Source: Lasiosphaeria ovina (taxonomy: Eukaryota > Ascomycota > Sordariomycetes > Sordariales > Lasiosphaeriaceae). Taken from it: a stretch of DNA of 64,000 bases. A model generated the notes under the pieces. It had not been told where the DNA came from. It saw nothing but the letters and a program-made list of their open reading frames with translations, and searched no databases. Shown here one piece after another: positions 8,774-19,767 of this stretch. A program made the position numbers and the translations under genes. The DNA lies in the NCBI GenBank assembly GCA_033439765.1, contig JAULSN010000012.1, forward strand, positions 868,001 to 932,000, written 5' to 3'. Numbering within the stretch: the stretch's first letter is position 1; every line of letters starts with the position of its first letter.

Positions 8774-10732
8774 TCAAGTTTTTGTTTCCTCCTTCGGGGG
8801 CGTGATTGGTTCCCAAGCCGACGCGACCTTGGAGCGGTCTGCGGGTTTGGCCTTGCTGGCCTTGGGCTTCTTTGGGTTGAGGCGCTTGATGTCGTCGTCG
8901 TCGTCGTCCCAGTATTCGTACATGACGCCCGGCAGTATGTCGTGGCACGTCTTGTGCAGGCGAGGCAGGCGCAGCTTGGCAGCGTGCAGATGCCCTACGT
9001 CGGTGTCCCAAGGCCCGTCAGAGGTGAGGCCTCCCTCCTGCTCCTCGAGGCGGTACATGAAGCTAAAGATGGCTCGCTGGCTGTCGTTGGTCTTTGAGCG
9101 GGCGACGAGAGATTCCTGGGCTTCGCGCAGCATGCGCTGCCACGCCTCGTTCTCGGCCGTGTCGCGGCTGACAGGCATGGTGACCAGGCCAGTGAGGACG
9201 TCAATAAAGAGCGTCGTCGACGTGCCGTAGTCGCGTACGATGCCGTTGAACACGCGCACCAGGTACTCGTGGGCCTCGTCCTTACGCCCCAGCAACATAT
9301 ACAGGAAGCCCCTGTTGAACAGGCTGTCGCCCTCGACGCGCCGGAACGTCCAGTCCGTGTCCCTGCCCTGCTCGACCCACGCATCGACGCGATCCAGCGT
9401 CTGCTCGGCCGAATCGTACTCGGCGTTGGCCATCTGCGCGCTCGATACGTTGACGAGCAGGCGCGCGTGGTGGCTCGTGAGCTGGTGGTCGGGCACGTCC
9501 TGGAGCATGTCGAGCGCCAGCTGCACAATGCGGTTGACCTCGCCGGCGTTGACCGAAGGCCGCAGCCGCAGCACGAGGAGGTACTCGCGCATGGCGCGGA
9601 TGACGTTGTCGTCTTGCAAGCCGTCGACGTGGAAGGCCAGCAGGTGGTCAAGCCGCACGCGCGTAGCTGTCTCGAGCACCAGCAGGTAGTTGGCGATGGG
9701 CAGCGTCTTGATGCGCGACCAGATGCGCGTCATGGGGTGGTGGCGGCCCAGGACGACGGCAAACATGGAGGCGACGAAGTTGCTGACTTGGGCGCCGACG
9801 AGAGGCCGGCGCGACGACAGGTAGAAGCAGGCGCGGATCAGGCAAGGGAACAGGGTGCTGTCCTCGTCCTTGATGATCTGCTGCACCTCTTCCATGTGAG
9901 AGTTGATGAGGCGGACAGAGTCGGCCTCGGAACCCGTCCAGTCCGTCACTGTGCGGAAGCTCGAGGCCCAGTTGTTGAGCCGCGAGTGGGCCTTGGCACC
10001 GCCGGGGCCGAAGAAGCGGTTGTGGGCGGGCCAGAGCTTCCAGGTGCCCTGGTCGTAGGACCCAGCCGTGTAGGTAGTGAAGAGCTGCAGGATCTCCTCG
10101 TGCACGCGCACGTCGCGGGCGCCGTCGAGGTTGCCTGGCACGGCGAGGGCGCGCACGGGGTCGGGCGAGGGCGTGCGGCAGACGATACCGTGGTCGGCGT
10201 TGCCGACCTCGAGCTCGCCGTCCTGGAACTTGGCGTGCAGGCCCGGGTTGCGGGCAAGGTAGCGCTCGACATCGTCCCAGTCGACGCGGCGGCCGCGGAT
10301 GGTGAAACGCGAGGCCTTGTTTATGGCGTCACGCTTCTTCTTGATTCGCACCATCTCCACCACCTCGGCCATCTTGTTGTTCTTATCGAGTTCCCACTTC
10401 TTGATGCGGGTGCGGTACATCTTCATGCTGAGCAGGGGGCGCTTGAAGTTAGCAGGTGTGTCTGTCTGGCTCTGGGTAAAGCCCGAGAAAGGGGGGGGGG
10501 GGGGGGGGGGAGGGACGCACGTTGCATAGAAGCGGTGTCTTTGGGCCATGTAGTCCATGACCCCGCGCAGGGTGCGGTCTTCGTGGAGGTAGAGGCGCGT
10601 GATGGTGGCGCGGTGCATGTCCCAGTCGGTCTGGCTGGCGTACATTTCCTGCATGCTGCGCTTGCCGCCTCCCGCCGCTTTTGTGCGGATCGGTTGCGAC
10701 AGCGACTTGGACTGCGACTCGACGAGCTTCAT
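8774..10732 (-). CDS. Clr5-domain protein (putative transcription regulator)
   Basis: Two exons: 10521-10732 and 8774-10427, giving 621 residues. The intron 10428-10520 (donor GTGCGT, branch GCTAAC, acceptor CTCAG) restores the expected Clr5 sequence FYATMKMYRTRIKKWELDKN; without splicing, a poly-Pro insert interrupts it. The N-terminal Clr5 domain (residues about 33-85: TDWDMHRATITRLYLHEDRT, then the YRTRIKKW helix) is a fungal domain named after a fission-yeast silencing factor and is thought to bind DNA or chromatin. The rest is helical, with TPR-like pairs (for example RHHPMTRIWSRIKTL, LLVNVSSAQMANAEYDSAEQ, FNRGFLYMLLGRKDEAHEYL), and a basic C-terminus (KRLNPKKPKASKAKPADRSK). Molecular role beyond the domain is not known. 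Confidence 0.82.
   Translation of the reverse strand: MKLVESQSKSLSQPIRTKAAGGGKRSMQEMYASQTDWDMHRATITRLYLHEDRTLRGVMDYMAQRHRFYATCVPPPPPPPPFSGFTQSQTDTPANFKRPLLSMKMYRTRIKKWELDKNNKMAEVVEMVRIKKKRDAINKASRFTIRGRRVDWDDVERYLARNPGLHAKFQDGELEVGNADHGIVCRTPSPDPVRALAVPGNLDGARDVRVHEEILQLFTTYTAGSYDQGTWKLWPAHNRFFGPGGAKAHSRLNNWASSFRTVTDWTGSEADSVRLINSHMEEVQQIIKDEDSTLFPCLIRACFYLSSRRPLVGAQVSNFVASMFAVVLGRHHPMTRIWSRIKTLPIANYLLVLETATRVRLDHLLAFHVDGLQDDNVIRAMREYLLVLRLRPSVNAGEVNRIVQLALDMLQDVPDHQLTSHHARLLVNVSSAQMANAEYDSAEQTLDRVDAWVEQGRDTDWTFRRVEGDSLFNRGFLYMLLGRKDEAHEYLVRVFNGIVRDYGTSTTLFIDVLTGLVTMPVSRDTAENEAWQRMLREAQESLVARSKTNDSQRAIFSFMYRLEEQEGGLTSDGPWDTDVGHLHAAKLRLPRLHKTCHDILPGVMYEYWDDDDDDIKRLNPKKPKASKAKPADRSKVASAWEPITPPKEETKT
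10491..10510. repeat. 20-bp poly-G run inside the Clr5 intron
   Basis: Twenty uninterrupted G residues on the plus strand (poly-C in the minus-strand pre-mRNA), lying between the donor at 10520 and the branch point. Confidence 0.95.
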
Positions 10733-13700
10733 GATCGCGACAGAGTTGCAGGGCGTGCTAAAGACGTGGTGGGCTGTTGTAGTATGTAGGTCTAGGTCTA
10801 GGGAGGGGGGAAGAACAGTGGTCGTTTTCAGCCACCTTTATTTTCGAGCCTAGTCGGAGCCTGGGACTCGAATCCTGTTCTGCATGTTCTGTTCCCTGCG
10901 AACAGTCGATTATTTGAGCGGGAACTTGAGATGGAGATCAAAATGCGAGCGAGCGAGCAAACAATTGTCAGCAAACCGAGGGGTCGGTCCCATTTGATGG
11001 GCTTCGAGGCCAACATGGATGATGGGTTTTGGTCGTGCGTGACAGAACACGCAGGCAGGCCAATTGGGACGGGACGTGATGGGGCAGCGGGCAGCTCTGT
11101 CATCAAATACTCCGATCGTCCATTCCTCGTCCATGGGAATCGTCCAGGGCCAGGGGGCTGCTTCCCTTTTTCTTGGTGCCTGCTTGGCTGGGCTGCGGGC
11201 TGCTAGTCCGTCCGCCCGCCCGTCCGCGTCCGCGTCCGCCCCAGTGCTAACCTCAGTGAGGTGGTCGTATTTTTCAACACTAGCGTGGGTTGGCATCCGG
11301 AGCCACGTCCGTTGGCTGTCCTGACCGCTGAATGGTCTGCGGCACTGGAAAGATCAGAGTTTCATTCGAGGGGAGACTACCCTGCCAGACTGGTCAAGGA
11401 CTCACGACGGCGCAGCACGACAGAGATAGCAGCGCCCAGTCAGAGCACGGCCGACGACGGCATTTCGGAATTTGCCGTCTGCAGCATGCCCATTTCGACA
11501 GCACCAGACCTGTGATTGGCGGCTGGAGTTCCACATCCCACCCATCAGCGGATTCAGCACCCGTGTCCAGGTATCGGGTTAGGCAGGCCCAGTGAGACGT
11601 CCCGCCTGGGCCGGCCCTCGGCACGACTTGCAGCACCTGTTCAGCCCTGTCAACGACCTTCGCTTCGCTTCCTTCCCACTCTGCCGTCTCACTCCCTCCC
11701 CACTCTCCTCTGCGACATTTCCTGGCTGTGCTGTGATGTCCGCGGGTTGCGGTTTGCGTCTAGTGTAAAAACTAAACCTAAATTTGCCGCGTCTGGTTCA
11801 CGACCGCAACAGCGTTGCATTGACGATTTCTGCAGAGGTTTAATGTCTCATCACAGGTACACAGCCGCTGGCTGCCTCGGAAGTACTGTGTAGGGCAGGT
11901 CAGACTTGATCCGAGTGTGACGGGCCTCAGCGTGCATTGCGTCAGTTGAAATGAAGGGAGGCGGAGCATTGAGCTAACGACCAAGACAGTGAGGAGCGAC
12001 TACACAGTAGACCCCCTGCTCCTTCCTCCACCTACTTTCTTTGCTGCTACTGGTACCTAAAACAGCCTAGCCTCCACCCAGGGGACCCCTCACTCTCAGA
12101 GACCATACGTTCCAACTGATAGGCAAATTACTCATCCAGTGGCCCTTGGCTGTCTCGCATCCTTCCGGCGCCAGGATCCAGTCGATTCTCCGTCCGTCTC
12201 AGTCTGGCTTGGCCTCTCGGACAACTCGGCAGAGCGCCAATCCAACAAAGATCCTAAATTCCGAAAAACTGTCGAGGTGAGTATCGGACCTACCCGATCA
12301 AATTGCTGGTAAATACTTGTCCATAAACTGAGGCCGCGGGCTTGGGTCTGCAGTTTTCAAAGTCTGCCAAGGAGCACATCATGAGGGCCCGTGCAAAGGT
12401 GAGAATTCAGGGTCACATATCTGGTGTGTTTTTTTGCCACTGCAATCTCCTCTTTGGACCGCCTTGAGATTAGTCACAGTCAGATAAGCGAATAGTCAAG
12501 GCGGAAATTCCGATGCATGCATGTGTTTTGATAAGACTGCAATTACTCGGTGAGTTCCGTAAACATTGGTTGAACAGGATCATCGTCGCTGTCCACACAA
12601 TCATATCATGGAATTCGTACAATGAATGTGTACATCGGGAATTTGTGTTGTTGAATTTTGTTCCTGTGGCTAGCTTGTGTACAAAGTCGTACATACAAAT
12701 GACCGAGGCGCCTGAGCCGCAAAGTTCCGTCGGAGTGCCGTCCCCAAAAGCAGAGAAAATGCTCGTGAAGGTAACGATAACCGTAATTACATGAACGATT
12801 TGCGCAAGATACTCCAGCTTCCTCTGGCGACCTCTACCGTAGCCACTTAAAAACACTCTCCAATGTGGATTAGCCAGTTCGGGATTCTGAAGGCTGTTAC
12901 ACATCTTCATTACCTGTAATTACAACCCTAGACTGGCATGTCAAAGGCCTCTCATCCCAGGCTCCCATGGCAGATGCCTATGAGTAGATAACGTGCGTAA
13001 CACGTATGAATCGACTCCTCAGCTCGGCAAGTGGCCTACAAACTGGCAGGTCTTGGTATTGTGTTTATTGCTAGGTTATAGCCGCCTATCTCGTTTACTC
13101 CGCCGGGGGATGTCTAAGGCTAGGCCTGACATTAGTGCCTATCTAATAAATCCTCTATAGGCTACTTCCGTCTTCCTAGTGCATCTACGCCTTGATTTCG
13201 GCATAGTGCCGTGCTAAATGCCTCCTTAATAAGTACTTATATTAATAAGACCTTAACTTTTTTAGCTTATAGTAGTAGCTGTTTAGTATGACAGCAGTTG
13301 TTTATAGGGAGATGAAGAAGATAGAGGATGTCTATCTTGTTATTTCTAGTCTATCCTTGGGACGGCAGGGTTTATAAAGACCTCAACTAGCCTAAGGACT
13401 ACGTCCTGGGTGGGCACCTAAGGCAGAACGATAATGGTCTAGATTGTGAGAGTATAGCTTGTTGTGTGGCCTGACTTCGCCAGATTCATGCCACTATTTG
13501 GTATGTTTGGCATAACAGCAGCTGTTTGGTATAACTACGGTGATATTAAACAATTAGTCGCTTACCTATTTAACCCCATCTATAGACAGCTTATATAGGT
13601 ATATACATAGCTTAAGGATGCTTCTAGACGGCCTCAGAAAGCATATTCACCGCTTAGATAGGTATGCGATATATAGATTAAAGTTGGTCACGAAAAAAAA

Positions 13701-14140
13701 GCCAATACCCGGCAGAAACACGAAGCACAAGTCCAACACGAAAGGTCCTCGGATCATAAGAAGTATTAATAGATAAGTACTAGATGGAAAAAGGAGACAT
13801 ATCACCTGTTGCTTGGCACTCTGGGCAACAGCAGCTATATATGGCCGCAACCCTCACCGCAATAAGTTTCTCCTCCATCGCACACAGGCCGGTCAACCTA
13901 CTTGCAGCACTGCACCCAGGCCACCCAACTGACCTGGAGCACTAAACCCACGCCATCCAACCACCTCAACTTTCTCCTACCATCCACACCACCAAAATTG
14001 AGCGGGCCACCTGGAACTCCTGAGCACAGGCCACCATGCTCCTTTAGTTCGGTCACCTTGGGCACTGCCTTTTCCTTCTTCTTCTTCCTCTTCCACATCG
14101 CCACACAGGCCAGACTAGACAGTCAACACCTCTCATAAAA
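10733..14140. other. 3.4-kb gene-poor region
   Basis: No recognisable family. 10733-12400 is normal-GC spacer with a probable Clr5 promoter at its left end. 13040-13700 is markedly AT-rich and full of TAG/CTA/TTAT words, like a short remnant of a RIPed repeat, but I could not identify it. Open frames near 12470-12910 lack family features. Confidence 0.5.
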
Positions 14141-15812
14141 ATGACTTATCGTCAGCACACGGCTCTTCGAGCAAACCATCGTGGCCCCGCAACCGGGGCC
14201 AATGCAATCCCCATCGTCGGACGAGTTCGACGTGCGTTGCCCGCCGCCACGGGCACCAATCCTGTCATTTCTGGCAACAATACCGCAGCCGCCCCGTCCG
14301 TGGCGCTGATCAAGACGGGGGGCTCGTACCGCTGCCCCTCCCTGCCCAACGAGGTCCTGCTCGGGATCTTCAAACTCGCCCAGGATGATACCTCGGCCGG
14401 CCAGCAGCCCAACAAGACGATCCAGAGCCTCCGCCTGGTCTCCCGGCGCTTCTGCCATCTCAGCACCCACCTTCTCCTCCCGGTCGTCGACGTCGCCATC
14501 GAGCTCGACTCTTTCGAGCGCCTCAATAATATCTCGTGGAACCCAGCCATCAGCCGCGGCGTACACACTGTGCGACTGTGCGTCGACTACCACAGCGTTA
14601 ACATAGCCCATTCACCCGGTTGGTTCTACGACCTTTGCAGCACAGCCTTCTTGCTTGAACATGGCGATACGGCGCTTTCTGGGCACACCCGTGGGCTCAT
14701 GGGTCATCCGCCGGGATTTGCAACTGAAGACACGTACCTCGCTGCCTGACGCGACTATAAGCGCAAGTACGAAGGCCAGCAGAAGCTCCTACTGGAGAGA
14801 CCTTTATTCGCGCGGGATCTTGCCATGGCACTCGCTCGCATGCCTGGAGCAAGGTCCCTGTCCATGCAAAACTCGGCCACTTATTCTGAATTCTTCTCAG
14901 GATATGGGGGACTGTACGACAAGTGGTTTGATGAATTCCAGTTGAATATCTCCGCGAAGCGGACTCTGGGGGCATTGTACTCCACTCTGCCGGTCGAGAT
15001 TAAGAAGGCTGGAGGGTCTTTGACTAGCCTCTACATCGACTATGGCTTTGATGGCTATACCATCGACTCGGACCCTCGGTGGTCCCGCCTCATAATGCCT
15101 GCTGTCAAACAGCTCAAATCGCTGCGCGTCACCTTCCCCCGACCGCGCTAAGGAGCTCTTGGCCATGAAAGGCATCGCAGCTATGGCTTTGTTGCTCCCC
15201 TTTTGGCCCCCCTTTTGAACACGGATAGTCTCGAGTCTGTGACCCTTGGCACCGCCTGCTTTGCATACGACAAGTGGCTCACTATCTATATGCAACTGGG
15301 TCCACTCTGCTCGGCACGATGCTGGGCAAACGTGAAGGAGCTGCATCTGCGCTCAATGAATTTCACGGCCGACGACATGAAGCGCCTGGTTGCGAACCTC
15401 CAAACACCGCTAAAGTCATTCTCAATGACCCGGATGTCTGACTTTGATCCTGGCAGTACAAAATACCACGACCGACGCGTGGGCCGGCATCTTGGAGATT
15501 TTGCGAGGCGTCGCCGACGAGGTCTCGATCCGCGACATGCGCGTGGGCGGGGGCTCCGACGTATACTTGGAACTCAAGCGGGTCGAGCCCCCGTACTGCG
15601 TCAGGGTGCCCACGCACGACATGAACCGCTACTGCCGGGGAAAAATCAACTACAACCCCCTCTTGCGCGACGATGACCGATGGGCGACATATGAGCCCGA
15701 CTGGAGGATGACGCGTCTGTATATAATCTATACTGACATGTGTCCCGAAGACTTCGACAGGAATCTTAGCGATGCGGAGGAAATGCCACCGATGAGGAGA
15801 CGATGCTACTAG
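14141..15812 (+). pseudogene. F-box protein gene, disrupted
   Basis: Starts MTYRQHTALRANHRG. Residues about 65-110 form an F-box: CPSLPNEVLLGIFKLAQDD, then IQSLRLVSRRFCHLSTHLLL. F-box proteins recruit substrates to SCF ubiquitin ligases. The frame stops at TGA 14747-14749, but coding sequence continues in the same frame right after it (RDYKRKYEGQQKLLLERPLF and on), so this looks like a CGA-to-TGA change. A second interruption (TAA at 15149-15151 with signs of two compensating indels up to about 15210) is followed by same-frame sequence (NTDSLESVTLGTACFAYDKW). Near 15440-15470 the frame shifts by one base to continue as VQNTTTDAWAGILEILRGVA and ends at 15812. The HET and bromodomain pseudogenes follow downstream. 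Undetected introns could explain one break but not the TGA. Confidence 0.72.
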
Positions 15813-16404
15813 GAAGACCTGGAGGCTAGAGTGCCGTAGGGAACTAGTGATTTGCCATAGTAGTAATCGTCTAGGTTGTAGTTATTTTATGTATACAGGG
15901 ACCGCGAGCAACATGAGGATATGCATAGGTGATTCTGTTGTTTCACCCCTTAAAATCGACGACCACTCATGGTGATGTTCACGCGATCTCTGGGCCTTTG
16001 ATTTGATCAATCAAGACATTGTCCAATTACTGGACAGCAACGGAAAGAGGGGGATGAGGGCTGTTGGTTGGATGTATTTCTAACACTAATAAATTTGTTT
16101 TCGACACGGGCATCTCAAACGCAATAGAAACGAGTTCGGTGCTTGTGACGGGCCGTGTAACATCCGCATCATTTAGGGCAGCCATGTTGAGGTATTTGTG
16201 TAAGGTATATTGGTAGTTCCCATATTGTTGGACGAGGCTCTCGCATCGGGCAGCTGACCATAGCAGGGTCATAAACCGGGCTTGTGCAGCCATGCAGCTT
16301 GGAACACTCAAGAATTTCATCCATCTTACAATTCCTTAATTACTTCCCAACTCCGATCAGGTGCCCGGCGTATTTTCCCTCCCAAGCATTCCAATCAAAT
16401 CGAG
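15813..16404. other. Intergenic region between F-box remnant and HET gene
   Basis: No coding sequence supported. It includes the 5' flank of the HET gene. Confidence 0.5.
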
Positions 16405-18146
16405 ATGAATCCATTCGAGTACAAGCCGCTTGAGAGCGCAACCACGATCCGGGTCCTTGTCCTGGGCCCGTCCAGCGACAAGGACCGCAGCACACTCCCT
16501 AGCTGTCGGATCGTGCATATAGACCGGGGCTCTCTCTGGAAGATTCCCGGAGACGACCCGGAGACCTCGACGGGGTTCTACGAGGCCGTGTCCTACGCGT
16601 GGGGTGACCCGGACTTTTCAGAAGAGCTACCCATCGAAGACTCGTCATACCTGCGCATTACACCCACCGTCAAGGCAATGCTATGCCAGTTTCGCCACAA
16701 GAGCAAGACGCGCCGTCTCTGGATCGACGCCGTCTGCCTCAACCAGGCCGACGACGGCGAGAAGGCGGCGCAGATCCCGCTCATGGGCGACATCTATCGC
16801 CAGGCCGCCAAGGTGCGCATCTGGCTCGGCTCGGCCGACCCGTCCACCCCACACGCCATTGCCGCACTGCACAGCGTCGCTGGCAGAGGTACCCCTCCAT
16901 CGACTGAGATGACGGCATCGTTGGATAACTTCGTCAAGCGGCCGTGGTTTTCTCGCCGGTGGATCGTCCAAGAGGCGGCCGTCAGCCACGCGCGAACAGT
17001 GCACTGCGGCCCGTACAAGCTGTCGTGGGAGTGGATGGTTGACGCCTTTGAAGAGCTGCTCGCCAGTCGCGGTGTTGTCGAGAGCCCGAGCCCGCTCGCG
17101 GTCGTCGAGTCCAATCTCTGGTCGACCGTCACGATCCGCAAGCGCCGTTCAGACATCATGGCTCTTCTCTGGGACTTCGACAAGTCGACCTGCTCCGACC
17201 CCCACGATGCCATCTTCACCCTGATGGGCCTGGCGCGGAACATCTCTGACGCTCGGGCGACGGGGTGGGGCGACCGAGGTCTCACTGTCCCCGTCGCGTA
17301 CGACTTGTCTTGGGTAGCGACATATGCCCACCTCGCTAGGAGCCTAATCCGCCACGGCCACGCAAGCTTATTATTCAATCGTCTAGTCGCCTTCGGCAGC
17401 CTCTACAAACAGAACCCCAGCTTGCCATCCTGGGTGCCGGCTTGGAACAGAGCTAGGGAGTTCACGGTACCACCTGTCGTGTTTGAATTCAAATATTCGA
17501 GATTTGCTTCCGAGTACCCATTTTGGAACTACCGAAAAATGGCAAAGAAGATGGCGGTATCATTCTGACCGGTTGGCGTAATGCTGCTACCGTCAAGAAA
17601 GTTAGCGGCATTTTTGAGTACCTGCAATCTCGCGTCGCCGAGGGAGATAGGCCGGAGGAGGGATTTCCGTGGTCGTCTGGTGACAATAACTATAAAGTTA
17701 AAGGACTCCTTCTCGGCTCTCTTGCGAGAGGGTTCTGCACTACTGTGAACACTCAGGACTTCCCTCCAGACTTTTGGAAGGCCTACGAAGCCTCCTTGCA
17801 CTCGGAACTCATAGATGCGTTTAAGAACTATGAGCCGAGATGGCCGTACCACCTCCTCGACATTGGGAATAGCCGGATGGCGCTGGCGCCGAACACGGCC
17901 CGGCCTGGGGACTTGGTAGTATTTTCTCAGATGCGATTAGTAGACGCCGAAATGGGCAGCTCTGGTTTCTAAGGGCACCTTGGGTATGTCCGTTTTGGTG
18001 TGGTGATTCGGCTGGGCGATGACACGAAGGATCAGGAGACATTCCGCTTTATTGGACATTGCTTCGTCAAAGATCCCGCTGATTACTATCCGGTAGGAAT
18101 TAACGGGAGGGAGCATAACCATCAGACGGAATTCTTGATTGTATAG
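16405..18146 (+). pseudogene. HET-domain (heterokaryon incompatibility) protein gene, probably disrupted
   Basis: From the ATG at 16405 (MNPFEYKPLESATTIRVL) the HET domain is intact: YEAVSYAWGDP near residue 59, RLWIDAVCLNQADDGEKAAQ near 103, MGDIYRQAAKVRIWLG, and later FVKRPWFSRRWIVQEA. HET proteins trigger cell death on non-self recognition between fused hyphae. The frame closes at 17568, yet plausible C-terminal sequence continues one frame over (NGKEDGGIILTGWRNAATVK, from about 17535), so a frameshift or tiny intron lies at 17490-17568. A TAA at about 17970 then precedes a family-like ending in the same frame (GYVRFGVVIRLGDD, then FRFIGHCFVKD) that stops at 18146. With two breaks I call it a likely pseudogene, though the complete HET domain alone (388 residues) might still be made. 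Confidence 0.75.
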
Positions 18147-19016
18147 TGGTCGGCTGTACTGGAGCTGACAAAGGGCCTTGGCTGCGAGAGGGTTGGCGGG
18201 TTGTGTTTCTTGGGCATGTTGGGTATGATGTCTTGGCTGGAGACGGGCCGGGGGTCGTCAAGTTACAGACTACCTAGGCGAAGTACCACATTGGTAGGCA
18301 AAAAGCGACTACAGATTATCTACAGAACTGGCCATTCTTTACAGATGTTAATTCAAGGGCTGATCCAGGCTCGCTGAAGTTTAGTGGTGTTTTTGTGTCC
18401 CAAATTGTCATGAAGCAGAAAACGGGGAGGTAAGCATTGCAAAATGGAACTTTTAACTAAAGGAGTGGTAAAAGCCAACCTAAGTTATTAGACGTTGCTG
18501 GTAGTTAACGAATTGTTGATAGTATGATATAAGTGGCAACATATCTAGTTGATAGACAGGTATGAGCCATTTCACTTTTGTGATAAACCTAGCTGTGGAA
18601 GTCCCTCCTTAAGGCAAGTTTTTATTGAAGTAGACGAAATAATATATAGTTTATAGACGTGTTAGACTTCCAAGACGGGTTCCCCCATTATTTATATGTA
18701 GGAAAGCGCTGCAAGGTGATAGTATTGCGAGACTGCAAGCACTAATCAAATTTTCAACAACCTATCCCCACAACCGGTAGGCTCTGATAAGTGGTAACTA
18801 ATTACAGCTGAGGGATCCCAGAACAGTCACTCGAGTGGAGACAATCGGGTCTCGTTCCGCCGCACGCCGGACATGGGCCCAGTCTGTCACTGAAATCCCG
18901 CTCAAACACTACCTCTATGGGTACGAAGTAGCGGGATGATGGTGGCCGGACCTGTCCCGGTGCCAGGCGTTGTACAGTATCTGTGTCTCGGCTGTGGGTG
19001 CGACTGCGGTGCATTT
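18147..19016. other. Intergenic, AT-richer, no gene seen
   Basis: Roughly 870 bases without a supportable gene. The 18300-18780 part is AT-rich with no recognisable element. Confidence 0.5.
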
Positions 19017-19558
19017 TCAAGACCCGTCCTCCCGTGGCCTCTGTGTTGGCACCCCTCCATGGCTTCCCGTGTCCCTCCTGAGAGAATGTCGCTGCCGGGA
19101 CACCAAGGCCCTGCTGCGCAGTTTCACCCACTCGGGAACTGTCCTGATATGCTCCCACATGCATTTCTCGATGTCGAGAGCGCATTCCATGTAGAGTGTC
19201 ATAGTGTTGTCGGAGTTGTATGTCTTCCAGTAGTCAAACATGAGGCATGCGTCGTAGATGAAGTCCAAGGGTAAGGTAAATGGTATTAGCCTGTATTGAG
19301 CTTCCTTTCTATAGTGCTCAGATTCGTGGGCTCTTTGATATTTTTTTGGATTATGACATCTTCGACCAGGAATGGCCAACTACTGGGGTGTTGCTGCAGC
19401 TTGGTAAGAAGACGGCGCAGTTGGTCGTATAAGGGGGTTTGCAGGAGCTTCGAGTGGCCTTGGTTGATTTCAACGCTGCTAATCCTAGTAGTCGAACTTC
19501 TAGAGTCGTTTCCCTGGTTATCCTCTTCATTGGTTACCAGTGTAGGTAAGGCAAACAA
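19017..19558 (-). pseudogene. GCN5-like bromodomain fragment
   Basis: Two overlapping minus-strand frames together read as a bromodomain. The first (19558 to 19286) has LYDQLRRLLTKLQQHPSSWP then IKEPTNLSTIERKLNTG. The second continues DFIYDACLMFDYWKTYNSDN then MWEHIRTVPEW. The order matches the GCN5-type bromodomain, including the acetyl-lysine-binding YN pair. The frame changes at about 19286-19300, just after KLNTG. No acetyltransferase domain precedes it and the ending is not family-like, so this is a stranded, frameshifted domain copy. Bromodomains read acetylated histones. Alternative: a real short gene with an intron at the break, but no good GT-AG pair is visible. Confidence 0.65.
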
Positions 19559-19767
19559 CGATATTTCTTCTTGGTGTCGACCTACATGTTGCCGGTACTC
19601 CTTAGTTGACCATTACATCTCGTAGCATAGGGGGCATGTAAGTCCAAACCCGAAAAAGAAGGACCCCTGGCTAAGGGATGCAAGAGAGTCAATCTGACTG
19701 GGAACAGCGAGATCTTTGTGAAATACTTGGAGGTGCTCTCTGCAATCTTAACGTGGAGTCGGGGCAG

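Noticed and set aside
9269..10789. 506-codon open frame on the plus strand
   Set aside because: Antisense shadow of the Clr5 gene; Val/Ala/Gly/His-rich with no motif.
10855..10890. Possible tRNA T-arm near ACTCGAATCC
   Set aside because: No 5-bp T-stem and no matching acceptor, D or anticodon arms in either direction.
12470..12910. 146-codon minus-strand frame with a hydrophobic stretch
   Set aside because: One possible membrane segment only (VHVITVIVTFTSIFSAF); no family, and the opposite strand has a similar open frame, so chance is likely.
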